From Pseudomonadota bacterium (GTDB lineage: Bacteria > Pseudomonadota > Alphaproteobacteria > Sphingomonadales > Sphingomonadaceae), in NCBI GenBank assembly GCA_023424095.1, contig JAFAEG010000133.1, forward strand, positions 1 through 64,000: a DNA stretch of 64,000 nucleotides, read 5' to 3'. This document shows positions 41,556-49,852 of the stretch, in pieces (position 1 is the stretch's first letter; every line of letters starts with the position of its first letter). The position numbers and the translations under genes were made by a program. Under the pieces are notes generated by a model. The model had not been told where the DNA came from and did not search any database. It saw only the letters and a program-made list of their open reading frames with translations.

Positions 41556-42944
41556 TTAGCGAGGCGCAGCCACCGCCACCGGCTCGATCCGCTCCGGCGC
41601 GTTCGCCACCACGGACAGCATCGCCGTCCAGGCCGCGACATTCTGCCTGAGCTGCACCGGATCGATCTTGTCGAGCGTGTCGTCGGGCGTGTGATGATAA
41701 TCGAAATAGCGCGTGCCGTCCTGGTTGAGGTCGATCGCGGCGACGCCCGAACGCGCCCAGAAGCCGAGGTCGGCGCCGGCGCCCGCCGGAGCGCGGTTCA
41801 CCGGGATGCCGAGCGGGGCGAGGGCAGCAGTGACGCGCCGCTGCAAATCCTGGTTGCCGGGCGCCAGGTTGAAGGCGACGCGCCAGATCCGGTCCGCGCC
41901 GAAATCGCTTTCCGCGACCAGTACGACGTCATTGGCGGCGCGGTTGCGCTCGAAATGCGCATTGCCGCCGAACAGGCCGACTTCCTCGGCGCCGAACATG
42001 ACGACGCGGATGGTGCGGCGCGGCTGCCCCGCGCGCATGATCCGGTGCGCCGCTGCAGTGGTGATGGCGACGCCCGCGGCATTGTCGATCGCGCCCGTGC
42101 CCATGTCCCAGCTGTCGAGATGGCCGCCGATCAGGATCGTGCCGGCGCTCGGGTCGCTGCCGGGCACTTCGCCGATGACGTTGCCCGACTGGCGGGTGCC
42201 GAGCTGGCGCGGGGTGAGCACGAGGCGGATGCGCACCGGCACGTTGCGCGCATTGGCGCGGGTGAGGACGCGCTGCATCTGCTCGGCATCGGGGATGCTG
42301 AGCGCGGCGGCGGGGATCGGCCTCGCGCCCTCGCCGAAGCTCTGCACCCCGGTGTGCGGGTTGCGGTGATAATCGGTGCCGATCGAGCGGACGAGAATGG
42401 CGACGGCGCCGCGCTGCGAGGCCAAGGTCGGGCCGTCGCGCCGGGCCGCGCCGAACGGGCCGTAGCCGGAGCCGTCCTGATTGGCCTGCATGTTGTGCGA
42501 GACAAAGACGATCTTGCCGCGCACTTCGCTCGCCGGAGCGGCGCGGAACGCCTCCATGCTGTCATAGCCGACCACTTCGGCCTCGATCCCGCGCGCCGGA
42601 GTCGCACCGCTATTGCCGAGCGCGGTGAGCACGAGCGGCTGGGGGAAGGGGGCGAGGATCTCCGCCCGCTCCTCGCCGCGCACCCAGACGGGCAGGTCGA
42701 ACGTCTCGATCCGGACATTGGAGAAACCGAGCGCCCGCAGTTGTGCCGCGCCCCATTCGCGGGCCCGCGCTTCCGCTTCCGTCCCGGCGAGCCGGGGGCC
42801 GACCTCGGTGGTGAGATCCTCGGCAATCTGCCAGGCGAGCGTGTCGTTGCGCAACGCATCGTCGCGCATCGCGCCAACGTCGGGCTGCGCGATTGCAGCG
42901 GTGGAGGACAGCAGGAGCGCGGCGGCGAGCAGGGTCTTTCTCAT
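41556..42944 (-). CDS. Exported M28 family zinc aminopeptidase
   Basis: Periplasmic di-zinc peptidase of 462 residues. The signal peptide (1-19, AIAQP) is followed by a region with a PA-domain-like insertion (about 130-240). The M28 core has HLDSWDMGTGAIDNAAG (zinc ligands His and Asp near 274), FGAEEVGLFGG (catalytic Glu and a ligand), AESDFGA, and YHHTPDDTLDKID (final His). Enzymes of this type release N-terminal residues from peptides. ATG 42944 is chosen for the signal peptide; upstream in-frame sequence lies inside the divergent monooxygenase gene. Confidence 0.92.
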   Translation of the reverse strand: MRKTLLAAALLLSSTAAIAQPDVGAMRDDALRNDTLAWQIAEDLTTEVGPRLAGTEAEARAREWGAAQLRALGFSNVRIETFDLPVWVRGEERAEILAPFPQPLVLTALGNSGATPARGIEAEVVGYDSMEAFRAAPASEVRGKIVFVSHNMQANQDGSGYGPFGAARRDGPTLASQRGAVAILVRSIGTDYHRNPHTGVQSFGEGARPIPAAALSIPDAEQMQRVLTRANARNVPVRIRLVLTPRQLGTRQSGNVIGEVPGSDPSAGTILIGGHLDSWDMGTGAIDNAAGVAITTAAAHRIMRAGQPRRTIRVVMFGAEEVGLFGGNAHFERNRAANDVVLVAESDFGADRIWRVAFNLAPGNQDLQRRVTAALAPLGIPVNRAPAGAGADLGFWARSGVAAIDLNQDGTRYFDYHHTPDDTLDKIDPVQLRQNVAAWTAMLSVVANAPERIEPVAVAAPR

Positions 42945-43026
42945 AGGCCATGGCCTAGCCAAAGCTGCCGAGACGCAGAAGCAGATTCTGCGGTAAGCCA
43001 CCATGCTTCGACGAATGGAGGGAGCG

Positions 43027-44265
43027 ATGACCGACTCCGTGCTCGATCTGTGCATCGTGGGCGGCGGTCCTGCCGGGATGATGGCGGGCCTGCTGTTCGC
43101 CCGCGCCGGGGTGAAGACTTTGGTTCTGGAAAAGCATGGCGATTTCCTGCGCGATTTCCGGGGCGATACGGTCCACCCCTCGACGCTCGGCCTGTTCGAC
43201 GAACTCGGCTTGCTCGATGCCTTCCTTGAACGTCCGCACGACAAGGTCGCTGATATCGAGGCGGTGATCGCCGGCACGCCCTATCGCATCGCCGATTTCA
43301 GCCATCTGCCCGGCCGGGCCAAGTTCATCGCGATGATGCCGCAATGGGAATTTCTCGATTTTGTCGCCGATGAGGCGCGGCTGTACCCGGATTTCCAGCT
43401 GCGGATGAATGTCGAGGCGGAGGCGACGATCGAGGCGGGCGGCCGGGTGATCGGCGTGCGCACCAGGACCGGAGAGGAGATTTATGCGCGGCTGGTGATT
43501 GCCGCGGACGGGCGCGGCTCGAAACTGCGGGCCGGGCTGCCGCTGCGGGATCTCGGCGCCCCCATCGACGTGCTCTGGTTCCGCGTGCCCAAGCAGCGGA
43601 CGCCAACCAACGACACCCAGGGCTACATCTCCGGCGGCGAGATGATCGTGGCGATCGATCGCGGCGATTACTTCCAATGCGCCCGCGTGATCGAGAAAGG
43701 CAGTGCCGAACGGGTGCTGGCGCGCGGGATCGAGGCGTTCCGAGCCGAAGTCGCTGCCGTGGTGCCGGAGGTGCGCGACGGGATTGGCGACCTTGCGAGC
43801 CTGGCTGACGTCAAATTGCTTACCGTCACGCTCGACCGGCTAGCGCGTTGGCACCGGTCCGGCCTGCTCGCGATCGGCGACGCGGCCCACGCCATGTCGC
43901 CGGTCGGCGGGGTCGGCATCAACCTCGCCATCCAGGACGCGGTGGCGGCGGCGAACATCCTGGCCGGGCCGATGGCGCGCGGGGAGGATCCTGGACCGTT
44001 GCTCGCCCTCGTGCAGAAGCGCCGCATGTTCCCGGTGAAGGTGATCCAGGGGATGCAGCGCATTGTCCACCGCAATGTGCTGCGCGCCGCGCTGGCCGGG
44101 ACGGTGCGCAAGGCGCCCTGGCCGGTGCGCCTGCTTGGCCGCATGTCGCTGCTGCAGCGCATCCCGGCGCGCGTGCTCGGCCTCGGCGTCAGCCGCGAGC
44201 ATATCAGCTCGCCGGATGCGGGGCGGCGCGGGCAGGTCAGTGGCGCATCGTCCCTGTCTCGATGA
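43027..44265 (+). CDS. FAD-dependent monooxygenase (PHBH-like)
   Basis: Flavoprotein of 412 residues of the aromatic hydroxylase (p-hydroxybenzoate hydroxylase) superfamily. The dinucleotide motif VGGGPAGMMAG (11-21), the DG motif AADGRGSK near 160-168, and GDAAHAMSPVGGVGINLAIQDA near 283-304 are all present. The substrate cannot be predicted; relatives oxidise aromatic acids or quinone precursors. ATG 43027 follows GGAGGGAGCG, which supports it over an upstream ATG. Divergent from the M28 gene, and overlapping the convergent CoA-transferase gene by 29 bases at the 3' end. Confidence 0.9.
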   Translation: MTDSVLDLCIVGGGPAGMMAGLLFARAGVKTLVLEKHGDFLRDFRGDTVHPSTLGLFDELGLLDAFLERPHDKVADIEAVIAGTPYRIADFSHLPGRAKFIAMMPQWEFLDFVADEARLYPDFQLRMNVEAEATIEAGGRVIGVRTRTGEEIYARLVIAADGRGSKLRAGLPLRDLGAPIDVLWFRVPKQRTPTNDTQGYISGGEMIVAIDRGDYFQCARVIEKGSAERVLARGIEAFRAEVAAVVPEVRDGIGDLASLADVKLLTVTLDRLARWHRSGLLAIGDAAHAMSPVGGVGINLAIQDAVAAANILAGPMARGEDPGPLLALVQKRRMFPVKVIQGMQRIVHRNVLRAALAGTVRKAPWPVRLLGRMSLLQRIPARVLGLGVSREHISSPDAGRRGQVSGASSLSR

Positions 44266-45748
44266 AGCGCTGATGCCACGAAAGCGCCTCCGGAAGCAGG
44301 CTCGGCGATTGCTGGCCGTAGGAGCCGGCTCGCGCGCGGCGGTAATAGTCCGCAAGCATCGGTCGGTAATCGGGGTGCGCGCAATTGGCGATGATCAGCT
44401 CGGCGCGCTGCTTGGGGCTGAGGCCGCGCAGGTCGGCGAGGCCCTGTTCGGTGACGATCACCATCACGTCCTGCATGATGTGATCGACATGGCTCGCCTG
44501 CGGCACGATTGCGGCGATCGCGCCATTCTTGGCCGTCGATGGCGTCATGAAGATCGACACATAGGCGTTGCGGGCGAAATCGCCGGAGCCGCCAATGCCG
44601 TTCTGGATGCGCGAGCCCATGATGTGCGTCGAGTTCACATTGCCGTAAATGTCGGCCTCGATCATCCCGTTCATCGCGATGCAGCCGAGCCGGCGGATGA
44701 TCTCCGGATGGTTGCTGATCTCCTGCGGGCGCAGGATCATCTTGTCGCGATACCAGAACATGTCCGCGTTCAGATCGGCCGCCGCTTCCGGGCTCAGCGA
44801 GAAGGAGGTGGCCGACGCCATCCGCAGTTTGCCGGCCTTCAGCAGGTCCAGCATCCCGTCCTGAATGACCTCGGTGTAGGAGGTCATATTCTCGAACGGC
44901 CCGTCGACGAGCCCGGTGAGCACGGCATTGGCGATGTTGCCGACGCCCGACTGGATCGGGAGGAGCGAGGCGGGCAGGCGGCCCTTCGCGACCTCGTGGG
45001 CGAAGAATTCCAGCAGATGCCCGGCGATCGCGCGCGCGCTTTCGTCCGGCGGGGTGAAGGGCAAATTGCGGTCCGGCGCCTCGGTCTCGACGATCGCGAC
45101 GATCTTGTCCGGGTCGCAGCGAAAGCCGGTATCGCCGATCCGGTCGTCCGGCTTCACCAGCGGGATCGGCACGCGGTTGGGGGGCAAAGCGGTGCCGTAA
45201 TAGATGTCGTGCATCCCCTCGAGCGCTTCATTCTGCCAGCGATTGACCTCCAGGATGATCTTGTCCGCGCGGTCGAGCCAGGTCTTGTTGTTGCCGACCG
45301 AGGATGAGGGGATGAGCGTGCCGTCGGCGCGGATGCCGGTGACCTCGACTACGGCAACGTCGAGCGGCCCCAAAAAGCCCTGCCACGCCATCGGCGCGAC
45401 CTGCGACAGATGCATGTCGAAATATTCCATCTCGCCGCGATTGATCTGCTCGCGGGCGATCGGGTCGCTATTGTAGGGCAGGCGGAATTCGATCCCCTTT
45501 GCCTTGGCGAGCGCACCGTCCAGTTCGGGGCCGGTCGAGGCGCCGGTCCACACGCGCACTCGGAACGGGTCGCCTCTGACATGGGAAGCCTCGATCCGCG
45601 CCGCCAGCGCCTGGGGAACGTGTTTGGGATAGCCCGAGCCGGTGAAGCCGCTGAGGCCCACAGTATCGCCCGGCGCGATCAAAGCGGCGGCATCCTGCGC
45701 CGTTCTCACCTTCGCCCGCAGTGCAGCGCACCGGATCCGCCCGTCCAT
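44237..45748 (-). CDS. Acetyl-CoA hydrolase/succinate CoA-transferase family protein
   Basis: Cytosolic class I CoA-transferase of 503 residues. The family moves CoA between acetate, succinate and propionate or hydrolyses acetyl-CoA. Markers include GLSGFTGSGYPKHVP near the N-terminus, the GVGNIANAVL segment, TSYTEVIQDGMLDL with the likely catalytic Glu near 291, and MNGMIEADIYGNVNSTH. The Glu and its surroundings match succinyl-CoA:acetate CoA-transferase (AarC/ScpC) better than CoA hydrolases, but this is not decisive. No acetate or propionate gene is adjacent. Confidence 0.9.
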   Translation of the reverse strand: MDGRIRCAALRAKVRTAQDAAALIAPGDTVGLSGFTGSGYPKHVPQALAARIEASHVRGDPFRVRVWTGASTGPELDGALAKAKGIEFRLPYNSDPIAREQINRGEMEYFDMHLSQVAPMAWQGFLGPLDVAVVEVTGIRADGTLIPSSSVGNNKTWLDRADKIILEVNRWQNEALEGMHDIYYGTALPPNRVPIPLVKPDDRIGDTGFRCDPDKIVAIVETEAPDRNLPFTPPDESARAIAGHLLEFFAHEVAKGRLPASLLPIQSGVGNIANAVLTGLVDGPFENMTSYTEVIQDGMLDLLKAGKLRMASATSFSLSPEAAADLNADMFWYRDKMILRPQEISNHPEIIRRLGCIAMNGMIEADIYGNVNSTHIMGSRIQNGIGGSGDFARNAYVSIFMTPSTAKNGAIAAIVPQASHVDHIMQDVMVIVTEQGLADLRGLSPKQRAELIIANCAHPDYRPMLADYYRRARAGSYGQQSPSLLPEALSWHQRFIETGTMRH

Positions 45749-45888
45749 GTCATCTCGCCTTTCCTTGCGCCGACGAAACGACGGAGGCGGCGATCGGTTC
45801 TATCCGCTGCCAAATATGCCGGGGCAGGCGCTCTCTTTTGGGCGCTGGCAGGTGGCAGGGTGGCTACGCGGAGCAGCCCGTCCCTGCT

Positions 45889-46221
45889 CTAGCGTAGCGT
45901 GCCGCCGATGCTGGAAGCATAACGTTGCGCAACGAGGGGATGAAGATGGCGATCGAAAGTCAGGCCGCCTCTGTCGCCGTCGAACCACGCAACAGTCGCC
46001 GCCCAAGTCTCAAGCCCGGGCAAGCTCAACCAGACCCGCGCCCCAACTGGCAGCGGCATCCTGGAGAAGAACCCGCAACCTTGGGAGGAGATGTCGACCA
46101 GGCGCACCTCTTCTTGCGGGCACTTGAGTCGACGAACAACAGCCTTGCTGGATGAAGCATGGCGCTCGCCGATCCGCCGCTCGTCGTAACTCTCTGGTTC
46201 TAAGCGTAATGCCACTTGCAT
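45889..46221 (-). CDS. PilZ domain protein (cyclic di-GMP receptor candidate)
   Basis: A 110-residue single-domain PilZ protein. The N-terminal arginine motif is RRIGER (15-20), a variant of RxxxR, and the second motif is DISSQGCGF (43-51), matching D/NxSxxG; together they are the usual cyclic di-GMP ligands. The strand PVGARVWLSLPG and the GGLTF segment complete the barrel. ATG 46221 has GAGG six bases upstream. A promoter with TATACT and TTAACG lies at 46259-46286. Its likely role is in surface behaviour or motility, by analogy only. Confidence 0.88.
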   Translation of the reverse strand: MQVALRLEPESYDERRIGERHASSSKAVVRRLKCPQEEVRLVDISSQGCGFFSRMPLPVGARVWLSLPGLETWAATVAWFDGDRGGLTFDRHLHPLVAQRYASSIGGTLR

Positions 46222-46258
46222 GGGAGACCTCGAAGTCAATCTGCCCAGGCATCTCGAT

Positions 46259-46286
46259 AGTATAGTCCCGTTTTCATTTTCGTTAA
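46259..46286 (-). promoter_or_regulatory. Sigma70-like promoter of the PilZ gene with a CtrA-like half-site
   Basis: On the minus strand, TTAACG (46286-46281), a 16-base spacer, then TATACT (46264-46259). The element TTAACGAAAAT is identical to the left 11 bases of the full CtrA box at 48810-48825. The start codon is 38 bases downstream of the -10. Function is inferred. Confidence 0.5.
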
Positions 46287-46401
46287 CAGAGGTAGACGGC
46301 GCGCACGTTCAACTTGAAGACATTAGGTAATCTATTGTATTTCAGCCGGAATTGCCGATCCCACAATTCAAGTCAAAATGGCGCTATCGGTACAGAATGT
46401 G

Positions 46402-46433
46402 AAAAAGCCTCCTCCGGGCAGGCCGGAGGAGGC
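46402..46433 (-). terminator. Intrinsic terminator of icd
   Basis: A perfect 11-bp stem, GCCTCCTCCGG (46433-46423 read on the minus strand) with CCGGAGGAGGC (46417-46407), has a 5-base loop and is followed by TTTTT (46406-46402). It lies 25 bases after the icd stop. Confidence 0.92.
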
Positions 46434-46457
46434 TCTTCATGTTCGGGGCGGTTGGCC

Positions 46458-47681
46458 TCAGGCGGCTTTCGCCATCTCCGCTTCCAGATTGACGCGGATC
46501 GCCTCGAAGAATTGCTCCGTCGTCATCCAGGCCTGATCGGGGCCGATCAGGATGGCAAGATCCTTGGTCATCTTGCCGCTCTCGACGGTCTCGACGCAGA
46601 CCCGCTCCAGCGTCTCGGCGAACTGCGTCACCTCCGGCGTGTTGTCGAACTTGCCGCGGAACGAAAGGCCCTGGGTCCAGGCGAAGATGCTGGCGATCGG
46701 GTTGGTCGAGGTCGCCTTGCCCTGCTGGTGCATGCGATAGTGGCGGGTAACGGTGCCGTGCGCCGCTTCCGCCTCGACCGTCTTGCCGTCTGGCGACAGG
46801 AGCACCGAGGTCATCAGGCCGAGCGAGCCGAAGCCCTGCGCGACCGTGTCGGACTGCACGTCGCCGTCGTAATTCTTGCAGGCCCAGACGAACTTGCCGC
46901 TCCACTTCAGCGCGCTGGCGACCATGTCGTCGATCAGGCGATGCTCGTAGACGATGCCCTTCTCGGCGAACTTCTCGGCAAAGCCCTCGGTGTCGAAAAT
47001 CTCCTGGAACAGGTCCTTGAAGCGGCCGTCATAAGCCTTGAGGATGGTGTTCTTGGTGGAGAGGTAAACCGGCCAGCCGAGGTTGAGGCCGTAATTGAAC
47101 GAGGCGCGGGCGAAATCGCGGATCGATTCGTCCAGATTGTACATGCCCATGGCGACGCCGGCCGCCGGGAACTGGAACACCTCGTGCTCGATCTCCTGGC
47201 CGTCCTCGCCGACGAACTTCATCGTCAGCGTGCCGGGGCCGGGCACCTTGAAGTCGGTCGCGCGATACTGATCGCCGAAGGCGTGGCGGCCGACGACGAT
47301 CGGGTCGGTCCAGCCCGGCACCAGCCGCGGCACGTTCTGAATCACGATCGGCTCGCGGAAGACGACGCCGCCCAGGATGTTGCGGATCGTGCCGTTCGGC
47401 GCCTTCCACATCTTCTTCAGGGAGAATTCCTCGACGCGCTGCTCGTCGGGGGTGATCGTGGCGCACTTCACGCCGACGCCATGCTCCTTGATCGCGTTGG
47501 CGGCGTCGATGGTGATCTGGTCGTTCGTCTCGTCGCGCTTCTCGACGCTGAGGTCGTAATAGAGCAGGTCCACGTCGAGATAGGGCAGGATCAGGCGTTC
47601 GCGAATCCACTGCCAGATGATCCGCGTCATCTCGTCGCCGTCGAGCTCGACGATCGGATTCTTCACCTTGATCTTGGCCAT
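46458..47681 (-). CDS. icd: NADP-dependent isocitrate dehydrogenase
   Basis: Oxidative decarboxylation of isocitrate to 2-oxoglutarate in the citric acid cycle, making NADPH. The 407-residue sequence (start MAKIKVKNPIVELDGDEMTR; GCKNYDGDVQSD-like VWACKNYDGD; AAHGTVTRHYR near the NADP site) belongs to the homodimeric eukaryote-like class common in alphaproteobacteria, not the E. coli-type class. The C-terminal region is complete. It ends at a strong terminator and has its own upstream region shared with divergent psd (143 bases between starts). Confidence 0.97.
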   Translation of the reverse strand: MAKIKVKNPIVELDGDEMTRIIWQWIRERLILPYLDVDLLYYDLSVEKRDETNDQITIDAANAIKEHGVGVKCATITPDEQRVEEFSLKKMWKAPNGTIRNILGGVVFREPIVIQNVPRLVPGWTDPIVVGRHAFGDQYRATDFKVPGPGTLTMKFVGEDGQEIEHEVFQFPAAGVAMGMYNLDESIRDFARASFNYGLNLGWPVYLSTKNTILKAYDGRFKDLFQEIFDTEGFAEKFAEKGIVYEHRLIDDMVASALKWSGKFVWACKNYDGDVQSDTVAQGFGSLGLMTSVLLSPDGKTVEAEAAHGTVTRHYRMHQQGKATSTNPIASIFAWTQGLSFRGKFDNTPEVTQFAETLERVCVETVESGKMTKDLAILIGPDQAWMTTEQFFEAIRVNLEAEMAKAA

Positions 47682-47824
47682 CGCGAATGTGCTTTCCTGG
47701 TTATGCGTGTTCGTTGCGCGGGCGTTTAGAAGCGGAAGGCGCGGCGATCAACCGGAGGGCAGGGCGGGCGGCTTCGGGTGCTACGGTTGTATCCGCTGGC
47801 GGGCTTGCCTAGACTCGCGCCGAA

Positions 47825-48574
47825 ATGCCGCCCCTCGACAAGCCGGAAGCCAAGAAGGAAGTCGCTCCTGCCAGCCTGCGCTGGCGGCTGCCGCCGGTGC
47901 ATCCGGACGGGCGCAAGTTCATGGTCGCCTCCGCCGCGCTCATGCTGGTTTTCTTCTGGATCTTCGGCTGGACCACCTTGGGCTGGCTGACCGCGGGCCT
48001 GACGATCTGGATCGGCATCTTCTTCCGCGATCCCGTCCGCACGACGCCGGTGGGCAAGGGCCTGATCGTCTCGCCGTCCGACGGCACCGTCACGATGATC
48101 GCCAGCTGCCTGCCGCCGCGCGAGCTGGTCGGACCCGAAGGCCTCTCCGGCGATCCGGTCGTGCGCGTGTCCGTCTATCTCAGCCTGTTCGACCCGCACG
48201 TCATCCGCGCGCCGATCGGCGGCAAGGTGAAGATCCTCGCTTATGTCGCCGGCAAATTGGTCAATCCCGAGTTCGACAAGGCCAGCGAGGACAATGAACG
48301 CCAGCACATGCTGGTCGAGGGGACGGACGGAACGCGCATCGGCTTCACCCAGATTGCGGGCGTGATCGGGCGGCGGATCGTCTCATGGGTGGAGGAGGGC
48401 GATGCCGTGCTCGCCGGGCAAAGGGTCGGGATGATCCGCTTCGGCAGCCGAGTCGATCTCTATCTCCCGGCCGGAACCTCCAGCCAGGTGCTGCTGGGTC
48501 AGCGCGTGATTGCGGGCGAGACGATCCTGGCGCGGGTCGGCGTGGCCGAGGTCATCGAAGGCGTCGCCCAATAA
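47825..48574 (+). CDS. psd: Phosphatidylserine decarboxylase
   Basis: Makes phosphatidylethanolamine at the inner membrane. The 249-residue proenzyme is the short archaeal/alphaproteobacterial type: an N-terminal hydrophobic region with two helices (about 34-66), then a soluble domain. Self-cleavage is expected in FGSR between Gly207 and Ser208 to create the pyruvoyl group. The VYLSLFDPHVIRAPI motif carries the active-site His. pssA, which often follows, is absent here. Its 3' end overlaps a small convergent gene by 76 bases. Confidence 0.95.
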   Translation: MPPLDKPEAKKEVAPASLRWRLPPVHPDGRKFMVASAALMLVFFWIFGWTTLGWLTAGLTIWIGIFFRDPVRTTPVGKGLIVSPSDGTVTMIASCLPPRELVGPEGLSGDPVVRVSVYLSLFDPHVIRAPIGGKVKILAYVAGKLVNPEFDKASEDNERQHMLVEGTDGTRIGFTQIAGVIGRRIVSWVEEGDAVLAGQRVGMIRFGSRVDLYLPAGTSSQVLLGQRVIAGETILARVGVAEVIEGVAQ

Positions 48575-48747
48575 TTCCGGCCGTTGCGGGAGACGGAGCG
48601 CACGATCGCGCGGGGCCCGTCCAGCCGCGCCCGCCACGGCATGTTCGCGGCGATCAAGGCGCGATCCTCGTCGAAAATCGTCCAGAGCATGGCGATCACG
48701 GAGCCCAGCACGGCCGCGAAGAACAGCAATGCAAACAGGTGAATCAC
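48499..48747 (-). CDS. Small membrane protein overlapping psd
   Basis: An 82-residue protein with one N-terminal membrane helix (about 3-23, LFALLFFAAVLGSVIAMLW) and a basic tail. The start is GTG 48747 with AAGG about seven bases upstream; the start region holds a DnaA box and, 63 bases further upstream, a CtrA-type box. The last 25 codons overlap the 3' end of psd on the opposite strand, so the tail may be constrained by psd. Similar short single-helix proteins occur in sphingomonads. Support is the start signals and hydrophobic helix rather than a family match. Confidence 0.5.
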   Translation of the reverse strand: MIHLFALLFFAAVLGSVIAMLWTIFDEDRALIAANMPWRARLDGPRAIVRSVSRNGRNYWATPSMTSATPTRARIVSPAITR

Positions 48748-48762
48748 AGCCTTATCCCTTAT

Positions 48763-48825
48763 TTATCCACAGGCGAAAGCATCCGAGGCTGCGGAAGTTC
48801 CGAATATGGTTAACGAAAATTTAAC
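48763..48825. promoter_or_regulatory. DnaA box and perfect CtrA-type box
   Basis: TTATCCACA (48763-48771) is a perfect DnaA box. TTAACGAAAATTTAAC (48810-48825) matches CtrA's TTAA-N7-TTAAC exactly, and it is also an 8-bp palindrome, ATGGTTAA with TTAACCAT. Both are upstream of the small minus-strand gene and about 190 bases upstream of rpsB. Confidence 0.6.
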
Positions 48826-48866
48826 CATTTCTCCTTCGACGCCCGGATGGCGCAACGCACGGCCGT

Positions 48867-48900
48867 CGCGACCGGGGCGTTGATTTCCGCGACCGGGGCG
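48867..48900. repeat. Two 13-bp direct repeats, 21 bp apart
   Basis: CGCGACCGGGGCG occurs at 48867-48879 and again at 48888-48900. The 21-bp spacing is two helical turns, which fits tandem binding by one protein, but the repeat may be chance in GC-rich DNA. It lies 113 bases before rpsB. Confidence 0.4.
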
Positions 48901-48950
48901 ACTAAGTGGCCCCCCATCTCACATGCGGAGTCACCATACCGGTGCTTGCT

Positions 48951-48984
48951 GGAGCCTTCGGGCAAAGGCGGGTTGCTCGGCTCC
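48951..48984 (+). promoter_or_regulatory. Structured leader of rpsB
   Basis: The leader folds as an outer 6-bp stem GGAGCC/GGCTCC (48951-48956 with 48979-48984), a 3-base bulge, and an inner 6-bp stem GGGCAA/TTGCTC (48960-48965 with 48973-48978). It is 29 bases before the rpsB start. S2 regulates its own mRNA in E. coli; similar control here is inferred. Confidence 0.4.
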
Positions 48985-49013
48985 GCAGAGGCACAACCGG
49001 AAGGAGAAAGACT

Positions 49014-49772
49014 ATGGCGTCCACTGACGTCAGCATGCAGGCATTGCTCGAAGCCGGAGCGCACTTCGGCCACCAGACCCACCGCTGGAACCCCAAGATG
49101 AAGCCGTATATTTTCGGCGATCGTAACGGGGTGCACATCATCGACCTGTCGCAGACCGTGGGCCTCTTCGCCCGCGCGCTCGATTTCGTCAAAGCTTCGG
49201 CCGCCGCCAACGGCAAGGTGCTGTTCGTCGGCACCAAGCGTCAGGCGCAGGACCCGATCGCCGAGGCGGCCCGTCGCAGCGGCCAGCATTTCGTCAACCA
49301 TCGCTGGCTGGGCGGCATGCTCACCAACTGGAAGACCATCTCGGGCTCGATCAAGCGCTTCAAGGCGCTCGAAGAGCAGCTCGCCGGCAACACTTCGGGC
49401 CTGACCAAGAAGGAAGTCCTGCAGCTGACCCGCGAGCGGGACAAGCTGGAGCTTTCGCTGGGCGGCATCCGCGACATGGGCGGCCTGCCCGACGTGATCT
49501 TCGTGATCGACGCGAACAAGGAAGAGCTGGCGATCAAGGAAGCGAACGTGCTGGGTATCCCGGTCGTCGCCATCCTCGACACCAACGTCTCGCCGAACGG
49601 CATCGCTTTCCCGGTTCCGGGCAATGACGACGCCAGCCGCGCGATCCGCCTGTATTGCGACGCGATCGCCGACGCGGTGCTCGCCGGCAAGCAGGGCGGC
49701 GCGGCCAAGCGTGGCGAGGATCTGGGTGCCCAGTCCGAGCCGCCGGCCGAAGCCGCGCTTGCAGAGGCGTAA
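49014..49772 (+). CDS. rpsB: 30S ribosomal protein S2
   Basis: Structural protein of the small ribosomal subunit. The 252-residue product starts with VSMQALLEAGAHFGHQTHRWNPKM, the signature of S2, and includes GTKRQAQD, FVNHRWLGGMLTN and LPDVIFVID. The last 25 residues are an Ala/Glu tail. ATG 49014 follows AAGGAG. It starts the series rpsB-tsf-pyrH-frr-uppS-cdsA-dxr-rseP-bamA-skp-fabZ, in which translation and envelope genes run in one direction. Confidence 0.98.
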   Translation: MASTDVSMQALLEAGAHFGHQTHRWNPKMKPYIFGDRNGVHIIDLSQTVGLFARALDFVKASAAANGKVLFVGTKRQAQDPIAEAARRSGQHFVNHRWLGGMLTNWKTISGSIKRFKALEEQLAGNTSGLTKKEVLQLTRERDKLELSLGGIRDMGGLPDVIFVIDANKEELAIKEANVLGIPVVAILDTNVSPNGIAFPVPGNDDASRAIRLYCDAIADAVLAGKQGGAAKRGEDLGAQSEPPAEAALAEA

Positions 49773-49852
49773 GGACGAAGCCGCGCTCGCCGACGCGTAA
49801 CAATTCGGGGCTATGGCCCCTATATCGGGGTCATTCCCCAAACCCGTCCTGG

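Noticed and set aside
38892..43229. A 1445-codon plus-strand open frame across the S9 and M28 peptidase genes
   Set aside because: It is antisense to two well-supported peptidases and runs into the monooxygenase gene. Its translation is Arg/Ala/Gly-rich without domains, as expected from a third-position GC bias.
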